Of a DNA stretch of 64,000 nucleotides, positions 9,280 to 18,700 are shown piece after piece. Under the pieces are notes generated by a model. The model was not told the DNA's origin, searched no databases, and saw nothing but the letters and a program-made list of their open reading frames with translations. A program made the position numbers and the translations under genes. Source of the DNA: Sipunculus nudus (Eukaryota; Annelida; Sipuncula; Golfingiida; Sipunculidae); contig JAPPUL010000089.1 of NCBI GenBank assembly GCA_026874595.1, positions 799,284 through 863,283 on the forward strand. Reading direction: 5' to 3'. Position 1 is the first letter of the stretch. Every line of letters begins with the position of its first letter.

Positions 9280-11754
9280 TCACATTTCTCGCATCTGTCC
9301 ACCATATTTTTCTCCTAACACTTTTATTATATTATCATATGCATCGTTAACCGTTTCATCTAACAATGTTTTCTCTGTCGATTGAAAGTTTAGCCCAAAT
9401 GATAGGCTCTTCTTTCCTTCTGGTATTTGCTCTCCTTCGTATATATCTACTAACTCTACTTCTTTTAACAAATTTGAACTGCTTTTTATACTCTCTATTA
9501 AATCATTACTTGCTATAAAATCATCTACCAATATTGCAAGATCTCTTGGCACACTCGGAAATCGGCTTATCTGTTCATACTCTCTTCCTGCGCTATATAA
9601 CTTTAGTCTCTCTATATCTACCTCACTATATATTATTGGGCTTAATAGCTTTAACCTCTTCACTAAACTTGGATGTAGCTCTCCTATATACCCTAACTCT
9701 TCTCCTTTGTATAATATCTTTGCACTTCTATAGGGATGCATATATTCTAACTCGCCTTCTCCTCTCTTATAATCAAATTCAAGACCCAAATGCTTCTTGA
9801 TAAATCCTTCCAATACCCCCTTAAGATCATAAAAATCATACTTCCTCTCAGCTGCGTATACATTACGACTAACTGCAAGCCCATAGCATATTATCCCAAG
9901 ACTCTTGCTCTCTATATACTCTTCCTCAACACTATTACCTGAAGATGATAACGACCCTCTCTTAAATACATGGCCAAGCTCATATAACATCAAGCTGCTT
10001 GCTTTATTCTTTACATTGTAAAGTACTGTATTTAATAGATTAGGAAATAACTTGTCCCTTAAATATTCACTATCTTTTGTTAATGGATTATTTACCCTAA
10101 CTACATTTTCTAGCTCATAACCTAGCTTATTTAATATCCCTCTATCTAAAAATGTGTAGTTTATGACCTCTGTTAAACCACCTCCTTCAAGTATATCCTT
10201 AACTCGCTTGTCTTCTTCATATACTACACTGTCTTTAAGCCCCATAACTTTTATCGATGGGATACTCTCCCCTATCTTATCATACGAATAAATGCGTGCA
10301 ACCTCCTCAACAATGTCTATACCTCTACTTACGTCTTCTCTATAACTTGGAACCTTACATCTTATAAAAGCATTCTCACCCAATTCTAAGCTAACCATAA
10401 ATCCTATCTGCTCTAGGCATCTTACAATCTCTTCTCCTTCCAAAACGCTTCCAAGACGCTTATTTATATATGACAGTTTAACCTCTATTTCCTTCGCCTC
10501 GTAAACTTCCGGATACTCATCTACTAGCGAGGATACTAATACTTTATCACGTCCGCAACTCTCAACTATAAGTGTTACACTCCTATCTAATGCCAATACC
10601 ACACCCTCTATATCTACTCCTCTTTCAAACCGATAAGACGATTCCGTTTGAATTGACAAGTCCTTTGAACTACGTCTTACCGCTCCTTTGTCAAAATAGG
10701 CACTCTCAAGTAATATTGATCTCGTTTTCTCACTTACTCCGCTTTCAAGCCCTCCCATAACTCCTGCAAGCGCTATACTCTTTTCATAATCCGATATAAC
10801 AAGATGCCCCTCCTTAAGTTCTTTCTCCTCTCCATCAAGACCTACAAACTTCTCAACTCCCTTTACAACTCCCACTTTGATCCGTTCCTTGTTACTAAGC
10901 TTATCTAAATCAAATGCATGCAACGGTTGTCCATACTCAAGCATTACATAGTTAGTTATGTCTACTATATTATTTATTGGACGCATCCCAAGCTTTATTA
11001 AGCTCTCCTTAAGCCATTGCGGACTCTCCTTTACCTCCACATTATGTAATATACGTGATGTGTAGCGCTTACAAAGACTTGTTGCCTCTATCTCTACTTG
11101 TGCACACTTAACGCTACTATCTACCTCTATATCAATCCTTGGATACTTTACATTTACATTCTCCGGCATATTAAACGCATTCAACTCTCGTGCTATCCCT
11201 ATCAATGACAAGCAGTCCCCTCGATTTGACGTTGGTGTAACATCAAATAGTACATCTTCTAGCTCTTTAACATAATCTTGCACGCTACTACCCACTTCAC
11301 AGCTTGACTCTAATATCCATATCCCATCCTCAAGCTCCGCAAGCCCAAGCTCTTCTCGAGAGCAAAGCATTCCCTCCGAAACTAAACCTCTTATCTTGCT
11401 CTTTTTAATCTTAAGTCCTCCTACTAGCTTTGTCCCTACTCTTGCAAGGCATACCTTATCTCCTACTCTCATGTTACTCGCACCACATACTATATTATAT
11501 TCTATATTCCCATCCGTTACCTTGCAATACGATAACTTATCTGCATTCGGATGCCTTTCTATACTAATAATCTCAACTACAACTATTCCTCCTCTTTCTG
11601 CTTCCTCTTCTGTGCATCCCTTCCCCAATCCCCATGTCATATATTCTTGTATCCCATCTACCTCTATCCCTCGCATTGTAAGACGTTCCCCAAGTTCTTC
11701 AGTTCCATATCCTATGTCTATATATTCTTTTAACAGCTTGTACGATAGTTGCAT
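9280..11754 (-). CDS. pheT: Phenylalanyl-tRNA synthetase beta subunit
   Basis: Pairs with PheS to charge tRNA-Phe. The 824-residue length is full. The N-terminal tRNA-binding (EMAP-like) domain lies at about residues 40-155 (ERHPNADKLSYCKV, GASNMRVGDKVCLA). The B3/B4 editing domain follows, with TPTSNRGDCLS and the GQPLHAFDLDKL block. Next come the B5 domain and the class II-like core (VNNPLTKDSEYLR, MLYELGHVFKRG). The C-terminal anticodon-binding domain ends with FPSVPRDLAIL and SLSFGLNFQS. pheS is not in the window, so the two subunits are encoded apart or pheS lies elsewhere. The start lies 6 bp after the LapA-like gene, which suggests coupled translation. Confidence 0.97.
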   Translation of the reverse strand: MQLSYKLLKEYIDIGYGTEELGERLTMRGIEVDGIQEYMTWGLGKGCTEEEAERGGIVVVEIISIERHPNADKLSYCKVTDGNIEYNIVCGASNMRVGDKVCLARVGTKLVGGLKIKKSKIRGLVSEGMLCSREELGLAELEDGIWILESSCEVGSSVQDYVKELEDVLFDVTPTSNRGDCLSLIGIARELNAFNMPENVNVKYPRIDIEVDSSVKCAQVEIEATSLCKRYTSRILHNVEVKESPQWLKESLIKLGMRPINNIVDITNYVMLEYGQPLHAFDLDKLSNKERIKVGVVKGVEKFVGLDGEEKELKEGHLVISDYEKSIALAGVMGGLESGVSEKTRSILLESAYFDKGAVRRSSKDLSIQTESSYRFERGVDIEGVVLALDRSVTLIVESCGRDKVLVSSLVDEYPEVYEAKEIEVKLSYINKRLGSVLEGEEIVRCLEQIGFMVSLELGENAFIRCKVPSYREDVSRGIDIVEEVARIYSYDKIGESIPSIKVMGLKDSVVYEEDKRVKDILEGGGLTEVINYTFLDRGILNKLGYELENVVRVNNPLTKDSEYLRDKLFPNLLNTVLYNVKNKASSLMLYELGHVFKRGSLSSSGNSVEEEYIESKSLGIICYGLAVSRNVYAAERKYDFYDLKGVLEGFIKKHLGLEFDYKRGEGELEYMHPYRSAKILYKGEELGYIGELHPSLVKRLKLLSPIIYSEVDIERLKLYSAGREYEQISRFPSVPRDLAILVDDFIASNDLIESIKSSSNLLKEVELVDIYEGEQIPEGKKSLSFGLNFQSTEKTLLDETVNDAYDNIIKVLGEKYGGQMREM

Positions 11755-11760
11755 CTTCCC

Positions 11761-12063
11761 TTATGTATCTCCTCTTGTTTTACCCTCGGATAGCAAATCT
11801 AAACCTTCTTTTTTCATTTCTTTATTTTCTTTTTTCATTTCTTTATTTTCTTTCTTCAAGCCACGCATATTCTTTCTATATCGCCTGTTTTGTCTTACAA
11901 GTATTGGAATCATTAACAACATGCCAACTACTATTGAAATCAAGCTAAGCACTATTGGTGAAACCACTTTATCTAATAATACAAACTGACCATTTGCTTC
12001 TGTGAAAAGAGATAAGCCTGCCAGTAATAGTAATAATATTACTATTTCTATTAACAATAACAT
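11761..12063 (-). CDS. LapA-like small membrane protein
   Basis: A 100-residue protein with two hydrophobic segments (about residues 3-17 and 33-55) and then a basic, charged coiled-coil tail (RQNRRYRKN followed by three KKENKEM-type units). This two-helix hairpin plus cytoplasmic coil resembles LapA/DUF1049 proteins, which in other bacteria tune LPS synthesis. The match is by shape and by the FVLLDK...PIVLSLISIVVGMLL pattern, not by a diagnostic residue. A GGAGAG site lies 10 bases before the ATG. It heads the pheT run. Its tail is encoded by a 21 bp tandem repeat. Confidence 0.5.
   Translation of the reverse strand: MLLLIEIVILLLLLAGLSLFTEANGQFVLLDKVVSPIVLSLISIVVGMLLMIPILVRQNRRYRKNMRGLKKENKEMKKENKEMKKEGLDLLSEGKTRGDT
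11815..11856 (-). repeat. Two 21 bp tandem repeats in the LapA-like gene
   Basis: Units 11815-11835 and 11836-11856 differ at one base. They encode the seven-residue unit KKENKEM. Because 21 is a multiple of three, a copy gain or loss keeps the frame and simply lengthens or shortens the coiled coil by two heptad turns. Confidence 0.9.
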
Positions 12064-12430
12064 CTAATTTTTACTCTCCATACTATTTTCTATAATTTCT
12101 ATTTACATAACAATAGAATCATAACATATATATACAATTATCTTTACTATTCTAATGTAATATTCATAGCCTTCCAAGCATTTTTACCATATACACGTCC
12201 TTTTAATTGATTATCTACTATACAAAAAGTAAATTATTCTTTTCATTTTTTCCAAATTTTTATCTATTTTATTTTAAGCTATTTTTAGCTTTTTACATTC
12301 TTTCCTTTTACATCCTTTTAAACTCTTTATTCATAGAATAATCAAAATATTAGTCTTGCCTCTTGGCATTTTATTTCTTAAATTATTTTGTAGTGTGCAG
12401 AGTATTTAATTGTTACAAACAATTTAATGT

Positions 12431-12458
12431 TTGATCTTTTCAATTCCTGCTGTATACT
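12431..12458 (+). promoter_or_regulatory. Candidate sigma-70 promoter for nfu
   Basis: TTGATC at 12431-12436 and TATACT at 12453-12458 are separated by 16 bases. It is the best -35/-10 pair in the gap, oriented toward nfu and about 95 bp before its ATG. In sequence this AT-rich such pairs also arise by chance. Confidence 0.35.
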
Positions 12459-12465
12459 TAATTAG

Positions 12466-12508
12466 AGCTACTACCTTGTTGAACTTTATGTACATACTAG
12501 TAGCTTTT
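12466..12508 (+). promoter_or_regulatory. Inverted repeat in the nfu leader
   Basis: AGCTACTA (12466-12473) and TAGTAGCT (12498-12505) form a perfect 8 bp stem with a 24-base loop, followed directly by TTTTATAATATAA. It lies just after the candidate promoter, so it would be in the transcript. It could be an attenuator-like hairpin or an operator. Confidence 0.4.
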
Positions 12509-12553
12509 ATAATATAATACTTATTATTTAGTTATTAAGGATGGTGTTTACTT

Positions 12554-12784
12554 ATGGAAAGTACTTTAGATGAACGAGTTTTAGAAGCTCTTGATGAAAT
12601 AAGACCTAATCTACAGGCTGATGGCGGTGATGTTCAATATTTAGGCGTTGAGGACAACAAAGCTAAATTACGTCTTGTCGGTGCTTGCGGGACTTGCCCA
12701 AGCTCTGTTTTTACTCTCAAAATGGGAATTGAAGCTCATTTGAAAAGACAAATTCCTGAGCTTGATGGAATTATTTCCATCTAA
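12554..12784 (+). CDS. NifU C-terminal-domain (Nfu) iron-sulfur carrier
   Basis: A 76-residue stand-alone Nfu domain that carries a 4Fe-4S cluster between scaffold and target proteins. The NLQADGGDVQYLGV start and the CGTCPSS cluster motif are both present, and the length matches a single domain. An AAGGA site lies upstream of the ATG. Several iron-sulfur enzymes in the window (BioB, MiaB, ThiC, HemW, the helicase-nuclease) are plausible clients, but none is adjacent. Confidence 0.93.
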   Translation: MESTLDERVLEALDEIRPNLQADGGDVQYLGVEDNKAKLRLVGACGTCPSSVFTLKMGIEAHLKRQIPELDGIISI

Positions 12785-12886
12785 TCTAATTATACTCATA
12801 GCTATACTCTATACTCTTTGATGGATAGCTTATACTTATAGCTTATACTCAGCTGTGGTGACGTGTGATTTTGTCCTATACGTTCC

Positions 12887-15121
12887 TTACTCTGTTTTAC
12901 TAGAAACTAAAATAGAAGGTTTATTCGAAAAGGCCAATACTCCCCTTATGAACCATATTCTTCCATATTTAAGCAACCCCTTGGAATTATACAAATAAAC
13001 CTTTTTATTTATATCTTCTATTCTACTTATTATGTCTTCTGATATCGCTTTGTTGTTATCAATATTAAATATTATAACATTATTCTCGGATAAAGAAAAA
13101 TTCAATATACGTCCCTCTCGCTCACTTTTTCCTTCATAAGAAACCTTGTATGGAGTTACTGGTATTATCCTGCTTGCTATTATTACTTCCTTTTTAGTCT
13201 TTACTAAATTTAATAGATTATTTAATGAACTGCTGTTTACGTTATTTAATTCAAGCGGATAATTATACCCATCACTTTTTAATATAAACCCCACCCTGTT
13301 TAACCTGGCATCAATACTCTCCTGCACTTTATCTTGTAAATATATACGATTTATTACTTTTGATAACTTTAAATATAATGTTGAGCTCTCAAGTATACCA
13401 TAACCTTGTGAAGCTAGTATTGACTCTACCGCTTCAAATCCATTAACATCCTTACTTATAAGTTCATTATATGTCCTACCTTGCTCTTTAAATATCTTGT
13501 ACAACTTACGGAACTTATATACAAAATTATCATACTGCTTACCTCCTTCTCTGTATGCCAAGATATTATATTCAGGATTTATATAATAACCACCAAGCAT
13601 TTGAGCAAGCCTTACAAGTAAATCCTGGGTATTTTCTTGTGCATCAGATACTCCAACAACAAACAGTTTTATACTTTTATTGGCTGCAATTCTCATAATA
13701 CTAGAATAATCACGATTATTAACATTTTCTAATATATCCTTACGTTTAGCGCTAATTAGCTCATCAAAAAACACTTTGAGTTTATATTTAATATATTTTA
13801 TATCCTGTTGTATTCCTAAAAAGCCCCAAGAAGATTTTGTTTTTATAGAGTGTATCAAACTCCCAGTTGCAAGGTCACGAACCCCTACATTAAAACGATA
13901 CGATAAATCTCTATCTTGTATCAAAAGGCTATCCACAAGATACTTTACATTAATATTAGACAGGTTGCGCATAGAATAATGCCTTGAATTAAGCACATCC
14001 GCAATAGATCGCTTAAACATGTCGGCTATAATCTTTAATTGCTTCTCATCAACAGGAGTATTACTACGCAATGCATATTTCAAGGGACTAACAATGTTAT
14101 CAGTAACCTTTTTAAGCCTTGTTTTCATTTTGAATGGGTCATCAGTAAAAATAAATATAAGTTTAGAATCATTACTTGAAACAGACCAACCTTTATAGTT
14201 AATACCCTTGTCTAGTATTGAGATAAAATCTTTTTTACTTTCAAGTTGTGTTAGAGCTGATCTTTCAATATATTCGATATTCTCTTGAGCTTTAACAACA
14301 TCAGAGGTAAATGGGAACAAATGGTCATTAGAAACGACAGCAATTTCTATATTAAGTCCCTTGTGCTTAGAATAAATAGCTGAAACAAGGTCCCTTAGGT
14401 GTACTCTAAGCTGTCTCAAGTTAGATTTGATTCTAGCAGAGCTTTCAAGAATAAACATTATCTGGAAACGGTTAACCTCTTGGAAGTTAATGCCAGTAAT
14501 ATTATGTTTTTTTCTCTTATCAATGTCAATTATGTCAACAATCTGTTTGCCCATAGGATTAATAAGAGAAACCATACTAGAGACCTTGGTATAAATATCT
14601 TTAGATATAAAAGAGTACTCAAGCGTTGAAATAGAATGCTTATCAGAAATCAAGACAGTATTATCTATAGCACGGTTCACATTAAAAGAGATATAGTATT
14701 TATCATTAACAACATAAAATTGAGAAACGATAATATAATCAAGCTCATTTAAAGCTTTAAAGTAAGTAGTAATATTGTTAATCTTTAGTTTTTTCTTTTT
14801 GATAGTAGACAAGACCTCTTTAGCCGTTTTGAAATTAGACACACCAAACCCTGAGAAGACAAGATAAGTCTGTATAATTTCAGTTAACTTCTTAGTAATA
14901 ATATTTTGTTGTTGTCTGCTAAAGTATTTTGGCTTAGTCTCCAAATACTGCACAGGAAGAACTAACAAATTAGTAGCTTTAGGGTTGTAGTTAAGATTAG
15001 AGTTAGGATTAGAGTTAGGATATAATTGAATAGGGTTTAGAAAGAGGAAGCAAAAAAGAAGGAATAAAAAAGCATTAGAAATACGGTAATAACTTCTGTT
15101 AGTTAATTTATACATAAACAT
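12887..15121 (-). CDS. Secreted protein with CsgG/TolB-like and split VWA-like regions, unrecognised
   Basis: A 744-residue protein with an N-terminal signal peptide (hydrophobic run at about 15-32), so exported. Residues 50-190 look like the CsgG/TolB-N/FlgO type of fold: a LLVLPVQYL strand, a helix, then ELDYIIVSQFYVVNDKYYISFNV. From about 217 a von Willebrand A-like pattern begins (RFQIMFILESSAR, later SKLIFIFTDDP), but the metal-site DxSxS is changed to ESSAR. A matching VWA ending (IKLFVVGVSDAQEN ... GGYYI) appears only near 483-520, so the domain seems split by an insert. The rest is unrecognised. A GAGG site lies seven bases before the ATG. It is divergent from the TPR gene. Domain calls are by pattern only. 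Confidence 0.6.
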   Translation of the reverse strand: MFMYKLTNRSYYRISNAFLFLLFCFLFLNPIQLYPNSNPNSNLNYNPKATNLLVLPVQYLETKPKYFSRQQQNIITKKLTEIIQTYLVFSGFGVSNFKTAKEVLSTIKKKKLKINNITTYFKALNELDYIIVSQFYVVNDKYYISFNVNRAIDNTVLISDKHSISTLEYSFISKDIYTKVSSMVSLINPMGKQIVDIIDIDKRKKHNITGINFQEVNRFQIMFILESSARIKSNLRQLRVHLRDLVSAIYSKHKGLNIEIAVVSNDHLFPFTSDVVKAQENIEYIERSALTQLESKKDFISILDKGINYKGWSVSSNDSKLIFIFTDDPFKMKTRLKKVTDNIVSPLKYALRSNTPVDEKQLKIIADMFKRSIADVLNSRHYSMRNLSNINVKYLVDSLLIQDRDLSYRFNVGVRDLATGSLIHSIKTKSSWGFLGIQQDIKYIKYKLKVFFDELISAKRKDILENVNNRDYSSIMRIAANKSIKLFVVGVSDAQENTQDLLVRLAQMLGGYYINPEYNILAYREGGKQYDNFVYKFRKLYKIFKEQGRTYNELISKDVNGFEAVESILASQGYGILESSTLYLKLSKVINRIYLQDKVQESIDARLNRVGFILKSDGYNYPLELNNVNSSSLNNLLNLVKTKKEVIIASRIIPVTPYKVSYEGKSEREGRILNFSLSENNVIIFNIDNNKAISEDIISRIEDINKKVYLYNSKGLLKYGRIWFIRGVLAFSNKPSILVSSKTE

Positions 15122-15707
15122 CTAAAATCCTCAAGCCCAATAGTTAAAAACACCAAACTAAATATAGTGCACTACATAATATATACACATAAAAGTCCCA
15201 CTCTATACACAAAAATATAATATAAAGTGTTAAAAAGAGCTACTAAACCAAATCGGAAGCTAAGGAGGTAAAAATTTAAGATAAAATTAAGATAAAAGGA
15301 AAAACAGCATAAAAAAAGTTGTAATAAAGGCCACAAAAAGCTAAGAACGTAGGAATAAAGAAAGTAACGAATAGAGCAAACGAAGGGAATAAATTAAAAG
15401 ATAAGGTTTTGTAATATTTGTAATAATACAAAACAATGCAGGAAAAGATTTAAGTAATAAAAATGGTTATATTTAGGAATAGATGGAGTTAAATATTTCA
15501 CTTTTTTTTTTAATTATGCCGAGTAAGCATAATGGATAAAAGTATCCTAATAGATACCATAAAAAGATAATAACTAAGTATAAACAAAAGATAGTATTAA
15601 GTTATAATAAAGTCGTAAAAAGAGAATAAGATATGAGATAAAAAGGAATGCGGAGTATTTAAATTAGTAAGCAAAAGTTTAGAGGCTATCCTTTTGGAGA
15701 ATAAAGT
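15122..15707. other. Divergent gap between the VWA-like and TPR genes
   Basis: A 586 bp non-coding gap. The plus strand is rich in A and G over most of its length. A 10 bp palindrome TAGTGCACTA lies at 15165-15174, close to the VWA-like gene. An inverted repeat ATTATGC / GCATAAT with a 7-base loop lies at 15513-15533, directly after a run of Ts. TATAAT at 15603-15608 could be a -10 for the TPR gene, but no good -35 precedes it. No RNA gene is seen. Confidence 0.55.
15513..15533. promoter_or_regulatory. Inverted repeat upstream of the TPR gene
   Basis: Perfect 7 bp arms ATTATGC and GCATAAT around CGAGTAA, about 175 bp before the TPR gene start. The T tract lies 5' of the hairpin on the plus strand, so it is not an intrinsic terminator for either flanking gene. 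An operator is possible. Confidence 0.3.
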
Positions 15708-18700
15708 ATGAGTGAAAAAGAGAAAAATCATGATTCTTTAGAATTTAATGAAGGAGAAGAACAAGTACTTGAGAAATTATTAAAGGGACTAAACGTAGAA
15801 GGAGATGAAGAGATAAAGCGAAGCGAGCTAGAGCCCTCAAGCACCTCAACCCGCTCATTGGAAGGCGACATTGGGTTGGAGGGGGGTAATGAGGGAGCTT
15901 ACGCTGTAGAAAAAGAGTCAAAAGAAGAAGTTAGTTTCGAAAAGGCAAATCCGCAAGTACACTATGAAAGGCCTAAATTAAAGACAGACAAAAAGAAACG
16001 AGTAACAAAAGAAGGAATAGATAAATTATTTAAGGATCTAGACATGACACTTGCAGGCGGCACCCCTCCTGAAGAAGAACCATTAGGGAAAGATTTAGAG
16101 ACAGATAAGCAGGCATCAGACATGAGTAATCTTGTATCTGCGGGGTCTTTAGGTTCCCGAGATGAGGGAGGAGATGAGGGAGGAGGTGGGAATGAATTGG
16201 ATAAAGGATTAGATAAAGAATCAGATAAAGAAAAGGGTTTAGAAGATGTAGAAGTAGTTGAATCAGTATCTGGAATGGATGAAGATACTGTATTAGAAGA
16301 TACTTTAGGAGGAGGCTTATTAGGAGGAGGCTTATTGGAGGAAACTGAAGAGAAAGGATCTGAATGGGATGCTGAGAAGGAAGAGGAATTTGTAGATATA
16401 AGCTGGACAGAGGGAGAGGAAGGAGTAGATGTAGTAGGAGATGGAGTAGAAGAGGGGGCAGGAGATGGAGTAGAAGATGGAGTAGCAAAGGAGGAACAAT
16501 TGTCAAAAGAATCGGAAGGGCTAGAAGAACGACAAGGTAAAGAAAGCGATAAACTAAGTAGCGATGGACTTATTAAAGAGAGTTTAAATGATATAGATGA
16601 AGCTATATTGGAAGAGGAAGTAGATGAGCCAAAAATAGATTTCAAAGAAGTTATAAAAGCAAAAGAATCAGGCGTTAAAGGAGTAGAGCACGGAGATTAT
16701 GAAGAGAGTGAAGCTAGCGAAGTAAGAGCTCAAACAAACGATCTAGTAGATTTTGAAGAAAATATAAACAAATCAGAAGAAGATTTATCAGCTATGGTTG
16801 CAGAAGATACTCTTGCAGAAGATACTCTTGCAGAAGATACTCTTGCAGAAGATACTCTTGCAGAAGGACTTAAAGGAGAGGCAGATATATTGCTTAATGA
16901 GGGAAGTGATGAGAGTGAATCAGAATATGTAAAATCAGAGTTTACTAGTCTTAAAGAATTCGAAGATTATGCAGAGAGTGCTTCAGATGCTGGAGGAGCT
17001 GTAGAGTCGAGTGTTGAGGGGGAAATAGAGGAGTCAAAAGATATAGTATCAGAATCAGCAGAGCAGGCTAAAGAAGAACCTGAAGTCTTCTCTCAAGGAG
17101 TAGATATGCTATCGGGAGTTGGTTCTAGCATAGAGTCTCAAGAGGAAGGTGTTGAAGATAAAGAAGAGCTAGAAGAAGAGCTAGAAGAAGAGCTACGAGA
17201 AGAAGTATCGTCTTTAGAGGAGGCAGAAGAGCTAATAAAATCTGTATCAGAACCAACATTAAATGTTGCTGAACCTACAAAAGATATAGAAGATATGTAT
17301 AAAGAAGAAGGTATAGGCGAGAGCGTAGATATAGAAGCTAGTAGTACAATACAACCTGTTATGAATGCTGAAAAGGATGAAACTATAGAATTGAAAGGCG
17401 ACGAAGCTAGTCTTTCTGAGATAGAATTACCTGATGAGTCTATGCCGTCAAAATTAGTTGAAGAGGCGAAGCCTGAGACAGCTTTAGCCTTCACAGAAGA
17501 AGATATAAAAGCTATTCAAAAAAACATATCAACCTTTCCGCCTATGCTTGCAAGCGTAACAAAAGATACGATTATAAATGAACGTTTACCAAAAGAAGAT
17601 TTAGATGAATTGACACATCTAATAATAAATAAGCCTGATATTGTTATAATAAAGAATTACTTAGAAAACAAACGAAATATAAAAATAGACATAACAAAAG
17701 ATAAGCAAGTAAAGCGAATAGCAAGAGCAGAAGATATCAGCGAAAGGCCCTCTCTAGCAAGGCTAATAGCTTCAATACTATTATTAGCAGGACTCATAAT
17801 TCCATTATGGTTATTTATACTAAAGCCTTATATGGAAAGTGAAAGTAAATATAAAGAAGGCATAACAGATATAAAGAAGGGTACAAACTATTATGAAGAG
17901 GCAATAAACAAGTTTCTTATAGCCAAAGGCAATACAGAGGGTAATAGAAAATGGTACCTAAAATATGCTAAAGCGTTCATGGAAGAAAATAATCCACAAG
18001 CCTATTATTACGCTCATATATTCCTAGCAGGAGATGAGGCACTAAACAAACAGTTTCTCCAAAAGTATAAAACGATGGATAGAGAAGGAAATAGTTTTCA
18101 TCGAAATGGTTTTCATCGAAATGGATTACAAAATGACATACGGAAATGGAAACCAGGCCAATCTGAACAGAATAAAGAGAAAATAGCCAAAGATAAAACA
18201 GGCAACAAACATAAAGATAAGCTTGAGAAAGGCGTTTTAAACTACTTACCAAATGATAAAGAGGCACACCTGCTTTTAGGAGAAGTATACAAGAAGAAAG
18301 CCTTATGGGCAGCGTATAATGCAAGCACAATAAATGGCCAATATAATTTTGATGATGTAGAATATTATTTAAGCCAAGCCCTTTATCGAGGCTATAAACC
18401 GTTACTAGACAAAGATCAACTGGATATAGAAGTGCTTGACAAAGAGGCAAGAACCTATATATTATGGACAAAGTTATTGCACGAGTTAAAACCAGAAAAG
18501 TCATCAAATAAAAGCTTAACCCGAGCAGAAAATAATTTTAACAAGATACTAACAATAGATTCAGAAAGTCCCAAGGGTCTTTATGGGTTATTGTATATTT
18601 ATTTAACAAAAATAGATTTGACAAAAGATGTTAAAAGTAAAGAGAAGTTAAAAGAGTTAATACGATCAATTGATTATTCAATAGAGCGATTAGAGATTGA

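Larger units (their letters stand above)
12064..12553. other. Divergent gap between the LapA-like gene and nfu
   Basis: A 490 bp AT-rich gap between divergent genes that must hold both promoters. No RNA gene is seen. A weak hairpin (AAGCTA / TAGCTT, 12276-12291, followed by Ts on the plus strand) lies mid-gap with no plus-strand gene before it. The nfu side holds a promoter-like pair and an 8 bp inverted repeat, listed separately. Confidence 0.6.

Noticed and set aside
15500-15533. Intrinsic terminator
   Set aside because: The T tract lies before the hairpin on the plus strand and becomes an A tract after it on the minus strand, so neither strand fits.
12064-15707. tRNA or other structured RNA genes in the larger gaps
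   Set aside because: No T-loop-like or other GC-rich conserved RNA sequence is seen in the gaps at 12064-12553, 15122-15707, 27962-28320 or 29380-29711.
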